In this document: piece after piece, positions 1 to 7,748 of the stretch
How positions within the stretch are numbered: the stretch's first letter is position 1
How the letters are laid out: every line of letters begins with the position of its first letter
Assembly: GCF_017873175.1 (NCBI RefSeq)
Contig: NZ_JAGGJW010000002.1
Coordinates: 1 to 64,000, forward strand
Length of the DNA: 64,000 nt
DNA from: Neorhizobium petrolearium
GTDB taxonomy: Bacteria > Pseudomonadota > Alphaproteobacteria > Rhizobiales > Rhizobiaceae
Reading direction: 5' to 3'
Notes under the pieces: model-generated
The model's input: only the letters and a program-made list of their open reading frames with translations
Databases searched by the model: none
Told to the model about the DNA's origin: nothing
Program-made: the position numbers and the translations under genes

Positions 1-605
1 GTCACGTCGAGCGCTGTGGTCGGCTCGTCGGCGATCAGAAGCTTCGGCCTGGAGGCGAGCGCCATGGCGATCATCACCCGCTGCCGCATGCCGCCGGAGA
101 ACTGGTGCGGATATTCGTCGTAGCGGCTTTTGGCATTGGGGATGCGCACCTTTTCGAGGAGCCGCACCACCTCCGCCTTGGCGTCTGCCTTGGTGATGTC
201 CTTGTGGACGGTGAGCGCCTCGGCGATCTGCTTGCCGATCGGGAAGATCGGGTTGAGCGAGGTCATCGGCTCCTGGAAGATCATCGAGATCTCGTTGCCG
301 CGCACCTGGCGCATCTGTTCCTCCGGCAAGGACAGGAGTTCCCTGCCGTTGAGAAATACCTCGCCGTCGATACGGCTGGAATTCTTCGGCAGAAGCCGCA
401 TGATCGACAGCGAGGTGACGCTCTTGCCGGAGCCGCTCTCCCCGACGATCGCCACCGTCTCGCGCGGCGCCACGTCGAAGGAAATGTTGCGCACCACCGT
501 GCGCCATTCATCGTTCACACGAAACGACGTGGAAAGGTTCTTCACCGACAGGACGGGTGTAACCGAACCGCCGCTCGCTTCCATCGAATTACCCGAAAGC
601 AGCAT
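1..605 (-). CDS. Peptide ABC transporter ATP-binding protein (5' part, runs off left edge)
   Basis: The first 201 codons of an oligopeptide/dipeptide-type ABC ATPase can be read; the gene continues beyond base 1. Visible motifs are Walker A GESGSGKS (about residues 55-62), a Q-loop glutamine near 111, the signature FSGGMRQR (169-176) and Walker B LLIADEP (189-195). The start at 605 is well supported by AAAGGAG seven bases upstream. It follows the M20 amidohydrolase by 21 bases on the same strand, so the two are probably co-transcribed. The matching binding protein and permeases are divergent at 2115-5825. Whether the full protein is a single DppD-type subunit or a fused double ATPase cannot be told because the 3' end is missing. 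Confidence 0.9.
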   Translation of the reverse strand, partial: MLLSGNSMEASGGSVTPVLSVKNLSTSFRVNDEWRTVVRNISFDVAPRETVAIVGESGSGKSVTSLSIMRLLPKNSSRIDGEVFLNGRELLSLPEEQMRQVRGNEISMIFQEPMTSLNPIFPIGKQIAEALTVHKDITKADAKAEVVRLLEKVRIPNAKSRYDEYPHQFSGGMRQRVMIAMALASRPKLLIADEPTTALDV

Positions 606-626
606 GGAAATCTCCTTTGACCGGGA

Positions 627-1790
627 TCAGGCGGCAAGCGCGGTTTCGGCGAGTGTCACCCAGTAGCTGACGCCATAGGGAATCGCCTCGTCATTGAAGT
701 CATAAGCTGCGTTGTGAAGGCTGGCGGTCTCGCCATTGCCGATGAAGATGAAGGCTCCGGGTCGCTTCTCCAGCATGTAGGAAAAGTCTTCCGCGCCCAT
801 ATGGGGCGGCACGCCGACATGCACGGACTTCGAACCGGCAACCTTTCCGGCGACCTGGACAGCGAAATCGGTCTCGTCGTCATGGTTGAAGGTGACGGGG
901 TAACCGCGGTTATAGACGATGTCGGCCGTCGCGCCATGGGCGATTGCGGTGGACTGTGCCACTTCGGCGAGACGCTTTTCCGCAAAATCGCGGGTTTCCG
1001 GCAGCAGCGTCCGCACCGTTCCGGTCATCTTGACGAAAGCCGGAATGACGTTGCTCGCCTCCCCGCCATGGATCGACGCAACCGTGACGACGAGCGATTT
1101 CAGCGGGTCTGTCTCGCGCGAGACGAGCGATTGCAGCGCCAGTACGATATGCGAGGAGACAAGTACCGGATCGATGGACAGATGCGGCTGCGCGGCGTGG
1201 CTGCCGCGGCCGTGGACGGTAATCTCGAACGTGTCGGCGGCCGCCATGACGCCGCCCTTGCCGATCGCAAAATGCCCGACCGGCAGGCGCGGTTCGTTGT
1301 GCATGCCGTAGACTTCCTCGATGCCGAACTTTTCCATCAGGCCGTCATTGATCATCGCCAGCGCGCCTGCGCCCCCCTCTTCCGCCGGCTGGAAGATCAC
1401 CGCGATCGAGCCTTTGAAATTCCGGGTTTCGGCAAGATATTGCGCGGCCCCCAGCAGCATCGCGGTATGGCCGTCATGGCCGCAGGAATGCGCCTTACCC
1501 GGCGTCTTCGAAGCCCAGGGCTTGCCGCTCGTCTCGAAGATCGGCAATGCATCCATGTCGGCGCGGAAGCCGATCACCGGGCCTTCGCCCTGGCTGCCTT
1601 TGATGATGCCGACGACCCCGGTCTTGCCGATACCGGCCTCGACAATGTCGCAGCCGAAGGATCTGAGCTTTTCGGTGACGAATTTGGACGTCTCGTGAAC
1701 GTCGTAGAGCAGCTCCGGATTCTGGTGCAGATGACGCCGCCATTCGGCAACCTGATCCTGCATTTCGGCGACGCGATTGATAACCGGCAT
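627..1790 (-). CDS. M20-family amidohydrolase (hippurate hydrolase / N-acyl amino acid amidohydrolase type)
   Basis: A 387-residue metallopeptidase-fold amidohydrolase. Visible family motifs are GFRADMDALP, the metal-binding HSCGHDGHTAML, QPAEEGGAGA, the dimerisation-domain segment GRGSHAAQPH and the C-terminal PHMGAEDFSYML. Such enzymes hydrolyse N-acyl or N-carbamoyl amino acids or short peptides in the cytoplasm; the exact substrate cannot be read from sequence. An ATG four codons upstream (1802) is in frame, but GGGGAA lies five bases before the ATG at 1790 and the protein then begins MPVINRVAE as family members do, so 1790 is chosen. It is followed directly by the peptide ABC ATPase, which suggests it processes what that importer brings in. 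Confidence 0.88.
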   Translation of the reverse strand: MPVINRVAEMQDQVAEWRRHLHQNPELLYDVHETSKFVTEKLRSFGCDIVEAGIGKTGVVGIIKGSQGEGPVIGFRADMDALPIFETSGKPWASKTPGKAHSCGHDGHTAMLLGAAQYLAETRNFKGSIAVIFQPAEEGGAGALAMINDGLMEKFGIEEVYGMHNEPRLPVGHFAIGKGGVMAAADTFEITVHGRGSHAAQPHLSIDPVLVSSHIVLALQSLVSRETDPLKSLVVTVASIHGGEASNVIPAFVKMTGTVRTLLPETRDFAEKRLAEVAQSTAIAHGATADIVYNRGYPVTFNHDDETDFAVQVAGKVAGSKSVHVGVPPHMGAEDFSYMLEKRPGAFIFIGNGETASLHNAAYDFNDEAIPYGVSYWVTLAETALAA

Positions 1791-2114
1791 GTAATTCCCC
1801 ATCGTGTTTTTAACTGTTTATGGTCTGGCCGGGGCGGATATTGCGACGCGAAGATGGGTTTTTGCAAGCTTCAATTTTCCGGCTTGAACGGAAAATAGGC
1901 CTATGCTTAGATGGCCCAAAATTTGGTCACGTTCGCCTGAGGCGACACGATGCAACCTGTTCTTAAGCCAGCATTTGAGGAGGATGAAGAGAGAAACATC
2001 ATGCGAAGTCAATGCTTTAGGAAATGACTTCGCAATCTCGTGGCGTTGCAGGCCGGCATGACCGGCGAGCCACAAAACACAACTCATAAAAGAATGTTCA
2101 AGGGGAATAGCAGC
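1791..2114. other. Divergent intergenic region between amidohydrolase and peptide binding protein
   Basis: About 320 bases without a convincing gene. It must hold the promoters for the minus-strand amidohydrolase/ATPase pair and the plus-strand transporter operon. The only clear structure is a perfect inverted repeat, ATTTTCCG (1874-1881) and CGGAAAAT (1889-1896), separated by seven bases, which could be a regulator-binding site. No regulator gene is adjacent in the window. AGGGGA at 2101-2106 serves as ribosome binding site for the gene at 2115. Confidence 0.5.
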
Positions 2115-3821
2115 ATGAAAAACCTCAAACTCCTTCTGGCCGGCACAGTTGCCGCGCTTGCTTTCGCCGGCTCTGCCGCTCATGCGGAGCGCGGTACCGA
2201 CGGGGACCTCAAGATTCTGTTCTGGCAGGCGGTCTCAACCCTCAATCCCTATCTTTCCGGCGGCACCAAAGAGGTCTATTCGTCCTCGCTGGTCATCGAG
2301 CCGCTGGCCCGATACGACGAGAAGGGTGAACTTGCTCCGTGGCTCGTGACGGAGATTCCGACCGTCGAAAACGGCGGCGTCTCCAAGGACATGATGAGCA
2401 TGACCTGGAAGCTGAAGCCGGATGTGAAATGGTCCGACGGTACTCCGTTCACAGCCGACGATGTCGTCTTCACCTGGAAATATTGCGTCGCTCCGGATGG
2501 AGGCTGCGCCCAGAAAGCCCAGTATGAAGGTGTGACAAGCGTGGAGGCAGTCGATCCGCACACGGTCAAGATCACCTTCAGCGAGCCCAAATACTACCCC
2601 TATAGCGCGTTCGTCGGCGCTCAGTCGCCGGTGATCCAGAAGAAGCAGTTCGAAAACTGCGTCGGCGCCAAGGCTCCGGGCTGCACCTCGGCCAACTTCG
2701 GCCCGATTGGCACCGGCCCATTCGTCGTGAAGGATTTCAAGCCGAACGACGTCATCACTTATGCGGCGAACCCGAACTATCGCGACCCGGCCAAGCCGGC
2801 CTTCGCGACCGTCACCCTCAAGGGCGGCGGCGATGCCGCATCGGCCGCCCGCGCTGTGCTGGAGACCGGCGAGTTCGACTACGGCTGGAACATGCAGGTC
2901 GAGCCGGAGGTTCTCGCCACCATGCTGAAGGCCGGCAAGGGCGAGCTGGTAACGGCGTTCGGCACGCAGGTCGAGCGTATCAACCTGAACTGGTACAACC
3001 CCGACCCGAAGCTCGGCGACAAGCGCTCCACCAAGGAGGCAGGCCCACATCCTGCTTTGAAGGATCCGGCCGTCCGTCGCGCTCTTTCCATGGCGATCGA
3101 CCGCAACATCATCGATGAGGCGGGTTATGGGGAGGCCGGCCGTCCCACCTGCAATATCGTTCCCGGACCGGAAGCCTACGCCTCCACAGCCAATGACTGG
3201 TGCCTGACGCAGGATATCGAAGGCGCTAACAAGCTGCTCGACGAGGCCGGCTGGAAGAAGGGCCCGGACGGCATCCGCGCCAAGGACGGCGCGCGCCTGT
3301 CGTTCCTCTACTCGACCTCCACGAACTCGGTCCGCCAGGCGACGCAGGAGCTGGTGAAGGACATGTGGTCGCAGATCGGCGTGGACGCCGAACTGCGCAA
3401 CGTCAGCGCCTCGGTCTTCTTCGGTGGCGATCCGGCAAGCCCGGACACCTTCCAGAAGTTCTATGCGGACGTCGAAATGTACACCAACAACTTCGACGGC
3501 ACTGACCCGGAAAAGTACCTGGCGGAATGGCTCTGCGACAAGGTTCCGAGCCCGGAGAATGGCTGGCAGGGGCAGAACATCCCCCGCTACTGCAACCCGG
3601 AATACGACAAGCTGGTTGCCGAACTCTCCAAGACGGCCGACATCGAAAAGCGGATCGAGCTTTCGAAAAAGGCAAACGACATGCTGACCGAGGAAGGTGC
3701 TCACATTCCTCTCATCTACCGCGGTCAGGTCTCCTCGCATTCGGTTTCGCTTGACGGCGTGAAGATGAACGCCTGGGACTCCGAACTGTGGAACGCCGCC
3801 GACTGGTCGCGCAAGAAGTAA
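2115..3821 (+). CDS. Peptide ABC transporter substrate-binding protein (family 5)
   Basis: A 568-residue periplasmic binding protein of the SBP_bac_5 (DppA/OppA) class. The N-terminus is a clean Sec signal peptide, with lysines followed by a hydrophobic stretch and the cleavage site AHA-ER near residue 24. The family pattern of a family-5 binding protein follows: a segment LNPYLSGGTKE, SDGTPFTADDVVFTWKY, GTGPFVVKDFKPND and AVRRALSMAIDRN. The longer in-frame opening from 2040 is rejected because the signal peptide begins at 2115. It is the first gene of a plus-strand operon with two permeases. A strong hairpin (3831-3855) follows it, which fits the usual excess of binding protein over permease. 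The ligand is presumably peptides, but is unproven. Confidence 0.92.
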   Translation: MKNLKLLLAGTVAALAFAGSAAHAERGTDGDLKILFWQAVSTLNPYLSGGTKEVYSSSLVIEPLARYDEKGELAPWLVTEIPTVENGGVSKDMMSMTWKLKPDVKWSDGTPFTADDVVFTWKYCVAPDGGCAQKAQYEGVTSVEAVDPHTVKITFSEPKYYPYSAFVGAQSPVIQKKQFENCVGAKAPGCTSANFGPIGTGPFVVKDFKPNDVITYAANPNYRDPAKPAFATVTLKGGGDAASAARAVLETGEFDYGWNMQVEPEVLATMLKAGKGELVTAFGTQVERINLNWYNPDPKLGDKRSTKEAGPHPALKDPAVRRALSMAIDRNIIDEAGYGEAGRPTCNIVPGPEAYASTANDWCLTQDIEGANKLLDEAGWKKGPDGIRAKDGARLSFLYSTSTNSVRQATQELVKDMWSQIGVDAELRNVSASVFFGGDPASPDTFQKFYADVEMYTNNFDGTDPEKYLAEWLCDKVPSPENGWQGQNIPRYCNPEYDKLVAELSKTADIEKRIELSKKANDMLTEEGAHIPLIYRGQVSSHSVSLDGVKMNAWDSELWNAADWSRKK

Positions 3822-3830
3822 TGACGATCG

Positions 3831-3855
3831 CCGGGCCTGCTTGGAGCAGGCCCGG
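3831..3855 (+). terminator. Intercistronic hairpin, attenuator or RNA-stabilising stem
   Basis: Perfect 10-base-pair stem CCGGGCCTGC / GCAGGCCCGG with a five-base loop, ten bases after the binding-protein stop and 40 bases before the permease start. A short T-run (3864-3868) follows at a distance, so partial termination is possible. More likely it protects the 3' end of the binding-protein mRNA from decay and so raises its level relative to the permeases. Confidence 0.7.
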
Positions 3856-3895
3856 CGGCCGCATTTTTCTCCCGCGCTAGTCCGGAGAGGTTTCC

Positions 3896-4906
3896 ATGTT
3901 CACATACACTTTGCGGCGATTGCTTTTCGCAATCCCGACCCTGCTGATTATCAGCTTCGTCATCTTCGCACTGCTGGACCTCGCGCCCAGCGATCCGACC
4001 GGTGACCTGCCGCTGACGATCCCGCCGGAGGTCCGCGAACAGATCCGCGCCTCGCTCGGCCTGGATCAGCCCTTCGCCATTCGCTACCTGAAATGGCTGC
4101 AGCAATTCTTCGTCAACGAACCGCTCAATATTTTTGAAAGCCTGACCGGCTGGCAGGTTGGTGACGGCGATCGCATGCGGGTTCTGTCCTGGGCGACCCG
4201 AAGCCCGGTGGTCGACCTGATCGTCCAGCGCCTGCCGCAGACGCTCTGGGTTGTTGGTCTCGCCTATCTGTTCGGCGTGCTGATCGCCATTCCGATCGGC
4301 GTCATCTCCGCCTATAGGCAATATTCGATCCTCGACCAGATCGGCACTTTCCTGGCGATGGTGGGTTATTCCGTACCGACCTTCTTCACAGGTGTGCTGC
4401 TCATCGTCATCTTCTCCTCCTACCTGCAATGGTTTCCGTCCGTCTATGACACGAACCTGAGGGTCACGGACTTCTCGACCTTCGTCGCGCAGGTGAAGCA
4501 GATGGCGCTGCCGGTTGCGGTCCTGGCGCTCTATAACGCAGCCCAGATCACGCGTTTCGTGCGAGCGTCGATGCTGGACAACCTGCATCAGGACTATGTG
4601 CGCACGGCGCGAGCCAAGGGCGTCAAGGAAAAGACGGTCCTGCTCGTCCACGTGCTGCGCAACAGTCTGATCCCGGTCGTCACGGTCATTGCCCTTGGGG
4701 TACCGACGATCTTCTCGGGCGCCATCATCACCGAGCAGATCTTTCGCGTGAACGGGCTGGGCCAGCTCCTGATCACGGCCGTGCAGGGTGCCGACATCCC
4801 GCTCGTACAAACGCTGACCTTCATTTTCGCCGTGCTGATCGTACTCTTCAATCTCATCGCCGACGTGCTTTACGGCATTCTTGACCCGAGGATCCGTTAT
4901 GACTGA
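3896..4906 (+). CDS. Peptide ABC transporter permease (DppB type)
   Basis: A 336-residue inner-membrane permease with the typical start MFTYTLRRLLFAIPTLL and about six transmembrane segments. The cytoplasmic coupling (EAA-type) loop DYVRTARAKGVKEKTVLLVH lies about two thirds along, followed by NSLIPVVTVIALGVP. The C-terminus YGILDPRIRYD is characteristic of the DppB class. GGAGAGG upstream supports the start at 3896. The gene overlaps the next permease by eight bases, indicating translational coupling. A loop between the first two membrane segments is longer than usual for the family (around residues 60-105, including the FESLTGWQVGDGDRMR stretch). Confidence 0.92.
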   Translation: MFTYTLRRLLFAIPTLLIISFVIFALLDLAPSDPTGDLPLTIPPEVREQIRASLGLDQPFAIRYLKWLQQFFVNEPLNIFESLTGWQVGDGDRMRVLSWATRSPVVDLIVQRLPQTLWVVGLAYLFGVLIAIPIGVISAYRQYSILDQIGTFLAMVGYSVPTFFTGVLLIVIFSSYLQWFPSVYDTNLRVTDFSTFVAQVKQMALPVAVLALYNAAQITRFVRASMLDNLHQDYVRTARAKGVKEKTVLLVHVLRNSLIPVVTVIALGVPTIFSGAIITEQIFRVNGLGQLLITAVQGADIPLVQTLTFIFAVLIVLFNLIADVLYGILDPRIRYD

Positions 4907-5825
4907 TGCGACCATAACAGCCACACAGCCCGTCGAGACGAAGACGCCCGCCCGATCCGCCTTCGGCGACATCTGGCACCAGTTCCGCGCCCATCGGGGC
5001 GGCGTCGCCGGGCTGGTGATTTTCGTCTTCATCCTGCTCGCAGTCTTCATCGGCCCGTATATCCATCGGGTGGCGCCGAATGCGATCAACATCCGCGACA
5101 AGAACCAGTGGCCGTCGCTCGCTCATCCTTTCGGCACCGACAATCTCGGCAAGGACATGCTTGCCCAGGTGCTTGCCGGCGGTCGCATCTCGCTCGCCGT
5201 CGGCGTGACGGCCATGCTGCTTGCCCTCTTCCTCGGAACGCTGGTCGGCGTGCTTTCCGGTTATTTCCGCAGGCTCGACGGGCCGTTGATGCGCATCACG
5301 GACCTCTTCCTGGCGCTGCCGCTCCTGCCGTTGCTGCTCGTCATACTGATGCTCTTCCGCGATACGCTCCGCGCGACCTTCGGCCCGGAGACCGGCATCT
5401 TCATCCTGATCGTCTTCGTGATCGGGATCACGAGCTGGATGCATACCGCCCGTATCGTCCGCGGCGATGTGCTCGCAGTCAAAAGCCAGGAGTTCATCCT
5501 GGCGGCGAAATCGAGCGGCATGCGGGAATTCCGGATCATCATCAAGCATATCCTGCCGAACGTCCTGAGCTCCATTATGGTCTCGGCGACGCTTGGCATC
5601 GCTTCCGCAATCATCACGGAATCGGCGCTGAGCTTCCTGGGCCTCGGCTTTCCATCGGATTTCCCGACCTGGGGCCGCCTGCTCTTCGACGGCGCCAATT
5701 TCCTGCAATTGACGCCGTCGCGCGTTCTCTGGCCGGGTCTGGCGATTTCGCTCACCGTACTCAGCGTCAACTATATGGGTGATGCTATCCGCGACGCGCT
5801 CGATCCGAGGGCCCTGAAACACTGA
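4899..5825 (+). CDS. Peptide ABC transporter permease (DppC type)
   Basis: A 308-residue permease with the DppC-class N-terminus, a long cytoplasmic tail, then a periplasmic loop ending HPFGTDNLGKDMLAQVLAGG, a hallmark of this group. The coupling motif EFILAAKSSGMREFRIIIKH and the terminal GDAIRDALDPRALKH are both present. The start is the ATG at 4899, overlapping the DppB stop, with GAGGATCC as ribosome binding site; a TTG 18 bases upstream is in frame but has less support. It closes the operon: a strong bidirectional terminator lies at 5858-5883. Confidence 0.92.
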   Translation: MTDATITATQPVETKTPARSAFGDIWHQFRAHRGGVAGLVIFVFILLAVFIGPYIHRVAPNAINIRDKNQWPSLAHPFGTDNLGKDMLAQVLAGGRISLAVGVTAMLLALFLGTLVGVLSGYFRRLDGPLMRITDLFLALPLLPLLLVILMLFRDTLRATFGPETGIFILIVFVIGITSWMHTARIVRGDVLAVKSQEFILAAKSSGMREFRIIIKHILPNVLSSIMVSATLGIASAIITESALSFLGLGFPSDFPTWGRLLFDGANFLQLTPSRVLWPGLAISLTVLSVNYMGDAIRDALDPRALKH

Positions 5826-5857
5826 GCGTTGAAGCCTCTGATCCTATCCAGGTTTTG

Positions 5858-5883
5858 AAAATGGCGGCTCCGGCCGCCATTTT
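5858..5883 (+). terminator. Rho-independent terminator of the peptide transporter operon
   Basis: Perfect inverted repeat AAAATGGCGG / CCGCCATTTT with a six-base loop, beginning 33 bases after the permease stop. The A-rich left arm and T-rich right arm allow termination in either direction. It separates the transporter operon from the EcfG promoter of csbD 17 bases further on. Confidence 0.82.
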
Positions 5884-5899
5884 GCTCTCCGCTGTCCCT

Positions 5900-5924
5900 G
5901 GAACCCATAAGCCTCTGCGTCGTT
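5900..5924 (+). promoter_or_regulatory. EcfG (RpoE2) promoter of csbD
   Basis: GGAAC at 5900-5904 and CGTT at 5921-5924 with a 16-base spacer, an exact match to the general stress sigma factor promoter of alphaproteobacteria. Transcription should start near 5931, about 45 bases before the csbD start codon. Confidence 0.87.
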
Positions 5925-5974
5925 TGATTCCGAGAGCGGATGTCGCTCGAAGAACAAAGAAGGAGATGAGCCAG

Positions 5975-6172
5975 ATGAACTGGAATCAGGTTGAAGGCAA
6001 TTGGGAGCAGTTCAAGGGCAAGGTCCAGAGCCAGTGGGGCAAGCTGACCGGCGACGACCTCGACGTGATCGCAGGTAACAGGAAACAGCTCGCCGGAAAG
6101 ATCCAGGAGCGCTACGGCAAGGCACAGGAAGAGGCCGATCGCGAAGTGGAAGACTGGCTCCACAGGCACTAA
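5975..6172 (+). CDS. CsbD-family stress response protein
   Basis: A 65-residue hydrophilic protein with the CsbD-family pattern: MNWNQVEGNWEQFKGKVQ, then WGKLTGDDLDVIAGNRKQL and a C-terminal amphipathic helix rich in Glu and Arg. These small cytoplasmic proteins are strongly induced by general stress; their molecular role is unknown. AAGGAG lies ten bases before the ATG at 5975, whereas the in-frame ATG at 5966 would sit directly on it, so 5975 is chosen. An exact EcfG promoter is found upstream, which places the gene in the GSR regulon. A second EcfG promoter starts 20 bases after its stop. Confidence 0.88.
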   Translation: MNWNQVEGNWEQFKGKVQSQWGKLTGDDLDVIAGNRKQLAGKIQERYGKAQEEADREVEDWLHRH

Positions 6173-6192
6173 AAATTTTTTTTCGAACCTTC

Positions 6193-6217
6193 GGAACCTA
6201 TTTCAAGAAGGCTCGTT
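6193..6217 (+). promoter_or_regulatory. EcfG promoter driving a non-coding RNA
   Basis: GGAAC at 6193-6197 and CGTT at 6214-6217 with a 16-base spacer. No coding region follows on this strand; the next 130 bases fold into three hairpins. The predicted start site, six to eight bases after the -10 element (about 6223-6225), falls just before the first stem at 6226. Confidence 0.82.
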
Positions 6218-6223
6218 ATAGCA

Positions 6224-6345
6224 GTGTTCGAAGGCGACCCCCCCGTCCCCCGCCCTACAAAAGCCTTCGGACAAACTCTTCAATCCCCCTCGAAGAGACG
6301 AACTGGCTCGGCTCCGTCCATCGGAACCGGGCCAGCTCAGTTTTG
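6224..6345 (+). ncRNA. Candidate GsrN-like small RNA of the general stress response
   Basis: Transcribed from the EcfG promoter at 6193-6217. Hairpin 1: GTTCGAAGGC (6226-6235) pairs with GCCTTCGGAC (6263-6272), nine Watson-Crick pairs and one G-U, leaving a 27-base loop with runs of seven and five C. Hairpin 2: CTCTTC (6276-6281) pairs with GAAGAG (6292-6297) and its loop also carries five C. Hairpin 3: CTGGCTCGG (6303-6311) pairs with CCGGGCCAG (6327-6335) with an inner TCCG/CGGA stem, followed by CTCAGTTTT as a probable terminator. A 5' stem with a C-rich target-binding loop, under sigma-EcfG control, is what is known of GsrN in Caulobacter. Homology itself is inferred from architecture, not from alignment. 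Ends are estimates. Confidence 0.68.
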
Positions 6346-6476
6346 GTGGATAGCGAATAGCGAATGAATATTCCCCGGTTCGCAGACCAAAGGGCGGCCA
6401 TGGAAGGAAGCGTTATGTTACGAATACCGGCCAGCTGCCGCAAAGACTATCCGCTATTCCCTACTCCCTATTCGCT
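6346..6476. other. Non-coding spacer with inverted AGCGAATAG repeats
   Basis: The stretch between the small RNA and the kinase stop codon holds a direct repeat TAGCGAATAGCGAAT near its left end (AGCGAATAG at 6352-6360) and its reverse complement CTATTCGCT at 6468-6476, directly against the kinase stop. It resembles a decayed intergenic repeat. No gene is supported: a short plus-strand opening from 6400 lacks any recognisable product and runs into the kinase. Confidence 0.4.
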
Positions 6477-7484
6477 TCAATCCCCACCGCTTTCCAGCGG
6501 GAAGACCAACTGATAGCGGATCCTGTCACGCGAAATGACGTATTGAGCCTTGCCGTTGACAGAGGCCGGCACGACGCGCTCCAGCACCGTGCTGCCGAAA
6601 TGCGATTTGAGCGCCTCTTCTTCGTCCTCATCGGATTTACGGCTGATTTCCAGCGCCTCGTCCCAGGTGATTTCGAGCGCGTCATGACCGTTGAGCTGGG
6701 TGCGGGCGCAGGTGACATTGATGACGCTGCCGCTGCGGAGCAACGAACCGTGGCTCACCGCATTGACGATCAGCTCATGCAGGGCAAGGCCGAGATGAAG
6801 CGAAGCATTCGGCGTAAGCAGCACGTTATCGCCATTCACACGCACGAGGTGCGTGTTTTCGGGCAGGTATTTTTCCGTCTGCTGCTGTACCAGTTCGAAG
6901 AAATAGGCGCCCCGCCAGCTGGAATCGGTGATCAGGTCCTGCGATTGCGAGAGCGAATAAAGCCTGCCGCGGAACTTGTTCAGGAAAAGTTCGAGCGAGC
7001 CGGAATACCGGGCCGTCTGCAGCGCGATGCTTTGGATGATCGCAAGCAGGTTCTTGGAGCGGTGGCTGACCTCCCTGAGCAATGCCCTGAGCAGCCGCTC
7101 TCGATGCCGTTCCTCGGACCGGTCGATGATGGTCGTGACCAGATGAACGCCGCCCCTCGCCAATTCCACCGCCTGCACCCGGAACTCGTAGATCTGCTCG
7201 GTCCCGACGGCGATCTCTATATGCCCCTTGTTGCCTGGCTTGATGATCCCTTCCTTGAGGGTGCTCAGCTTGGCTGCAACCTCCTCGCCGAACAGGCTGA
7301 GATCGCTCGGCGTCGAAAAGTGCTCGTTGGCCCAGATGTCCGGAAGATTGGTAACGAAGAGATAATTGCGTTGAGAATCCTGGATGATCACGCTCGCCCC
7401 CAGATCAACGAGCGCGGGCATGAAAAATTCACGTAACTTGTCATCACTCTGACCAGCTTGCTGCCATGTCAGGGGATGCACCAA
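6477..7484 (-). CDS. HWE/HisKA_2-family sensor histidine kinase (probable PhyR kinase)
   Basis: About 335 residues: an N-terminal PAS-like sensory region (from DLGASVIIQDSQRNYLFVTN to VTTIIDRSEER), then the phosphoacceptor helix around LLREVSHRSKNLLAIIQS and an HATPase with the N-box LALHELIVNAVSH. This H-box type defines the HWE/HisKA_2 kinases, the family that feeds PhyR. No transmembrane segment is visible, so it should act in the cytoplasm. The frame is open to an ATG at 7562, but a Rho-independent terminator (7513-7543) lies inside that extension. AGAGGGAG is found seven bases before a TTG at 7484, immediately followed by GTG, so 7484 is chosen. Its place beside phyR suggests it controls PhyR phosphorylation. 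Confidence 0.82.
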   Translation of the reverse strand: MVHPLTWQQAGQSDDKLREFFMPALVDLGASVIIQDSQRNYLFVTNLPDIWANEHFSTPSDLSLFGEEVAAKLSTLKEGIIKPGNKGHIEIAVGTEQIYEFRVQAVELARGGVHLVTTIIDRSEERHRERLLRALLREVSHRSKNLLAIIQSIALQTARYSGSLELFLNKFRGRLYSLSQSQDLITDSSWRGAYFFELVQQQTEKYLPENTHLVRVNGDNVLLTPNASLHLGLALHELIVNAVSHGSLLRSGSVINVTCARTQLNGHDALEITWDEALEISRKSDEDEEEALKSHFGSTVLERVVPASVNGKAQYVISRDRIRYQLVFPLESGGD

Positions 7485-7512
7485 TTTCTCACTCCCTCTG
7501 CGGGCTTTCGGG

Positions 7513-7543
7513 AAAAAACGGGCGTCCGCTGAAGAGACGCCCG
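7513..7543 (-). terminator. Rho-independent terminator between DUF1328 remnant and sensor kinase
   Basis: On the minus strand CGGGCGTC pairs with GACGCCCG (arms 7536-7543 and 7519-7526, nine-base loop), followed at once by six T. It ends transcripts from the EcfG promoter at 7749-7773 and isolates the kinase gene from phyR read-through. Confidence 0.82.
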
Positions 7544-7562
7544 ATTTATGATCTCTTGTCAT

Positions 7563-7721
7563 TTATAGATTGTCACAGATGCTGGAACAACCCGACAGGG
7601 CATCAGCATAGGTGGGAACAGAAAGAACAGAACCTGGGCGATATTGCCCACGCACCTGCAGCTCCATCGAAGCTGGCCGCAGCAGCCAGGAGCAGGAACA
7701 CGACGGAGCATAATATCGCAT
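7563..7721 (-). pseudogene. Frameshifted DUF1328 (small membrane protein) gene
   Basis: AAGGAGG sits six bases before an ATG at 7721, with an EcfG promoter upstream and a terminator downstream, yet no single frame gives a sensible protein. Read piecewise, three frames together give the DUF1328 pattern: MRYYA from the first, VVFLLLAAAASFDGAAGA from the second, and GNIAQVLFFLF from the third. Intact members are about 55-residue membrane proteins beginning MLYYALVFL and ending with GIAQILFFIF-like text. At least two indels are needed. Either the gene has decayed recently, with its regulation intact, or the sequence has errors here. Intact homologues are typical stress-induced small membrane proteins of unknown role. 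Confidence 0.62.
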
Positions 7722-7748
7722 ATTTTCCTCCTTCTCGGATGCATGCCA

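Noticed and set aside
2235..3740. 501-codon open frame on the minus strand within the first peptide-binding protein gene
   Set aside because: Antisense to a binding protein with signal peptide and family motifs; composition is typical of a shadow frame.
6400..6510. Short plus-strand frame after the small RNA with GGAAGGA upstream of an ATG near 6415
   Set aside because: It runs into the convergent kinase 3' end and has repeat-derived sequence; no conserved product.
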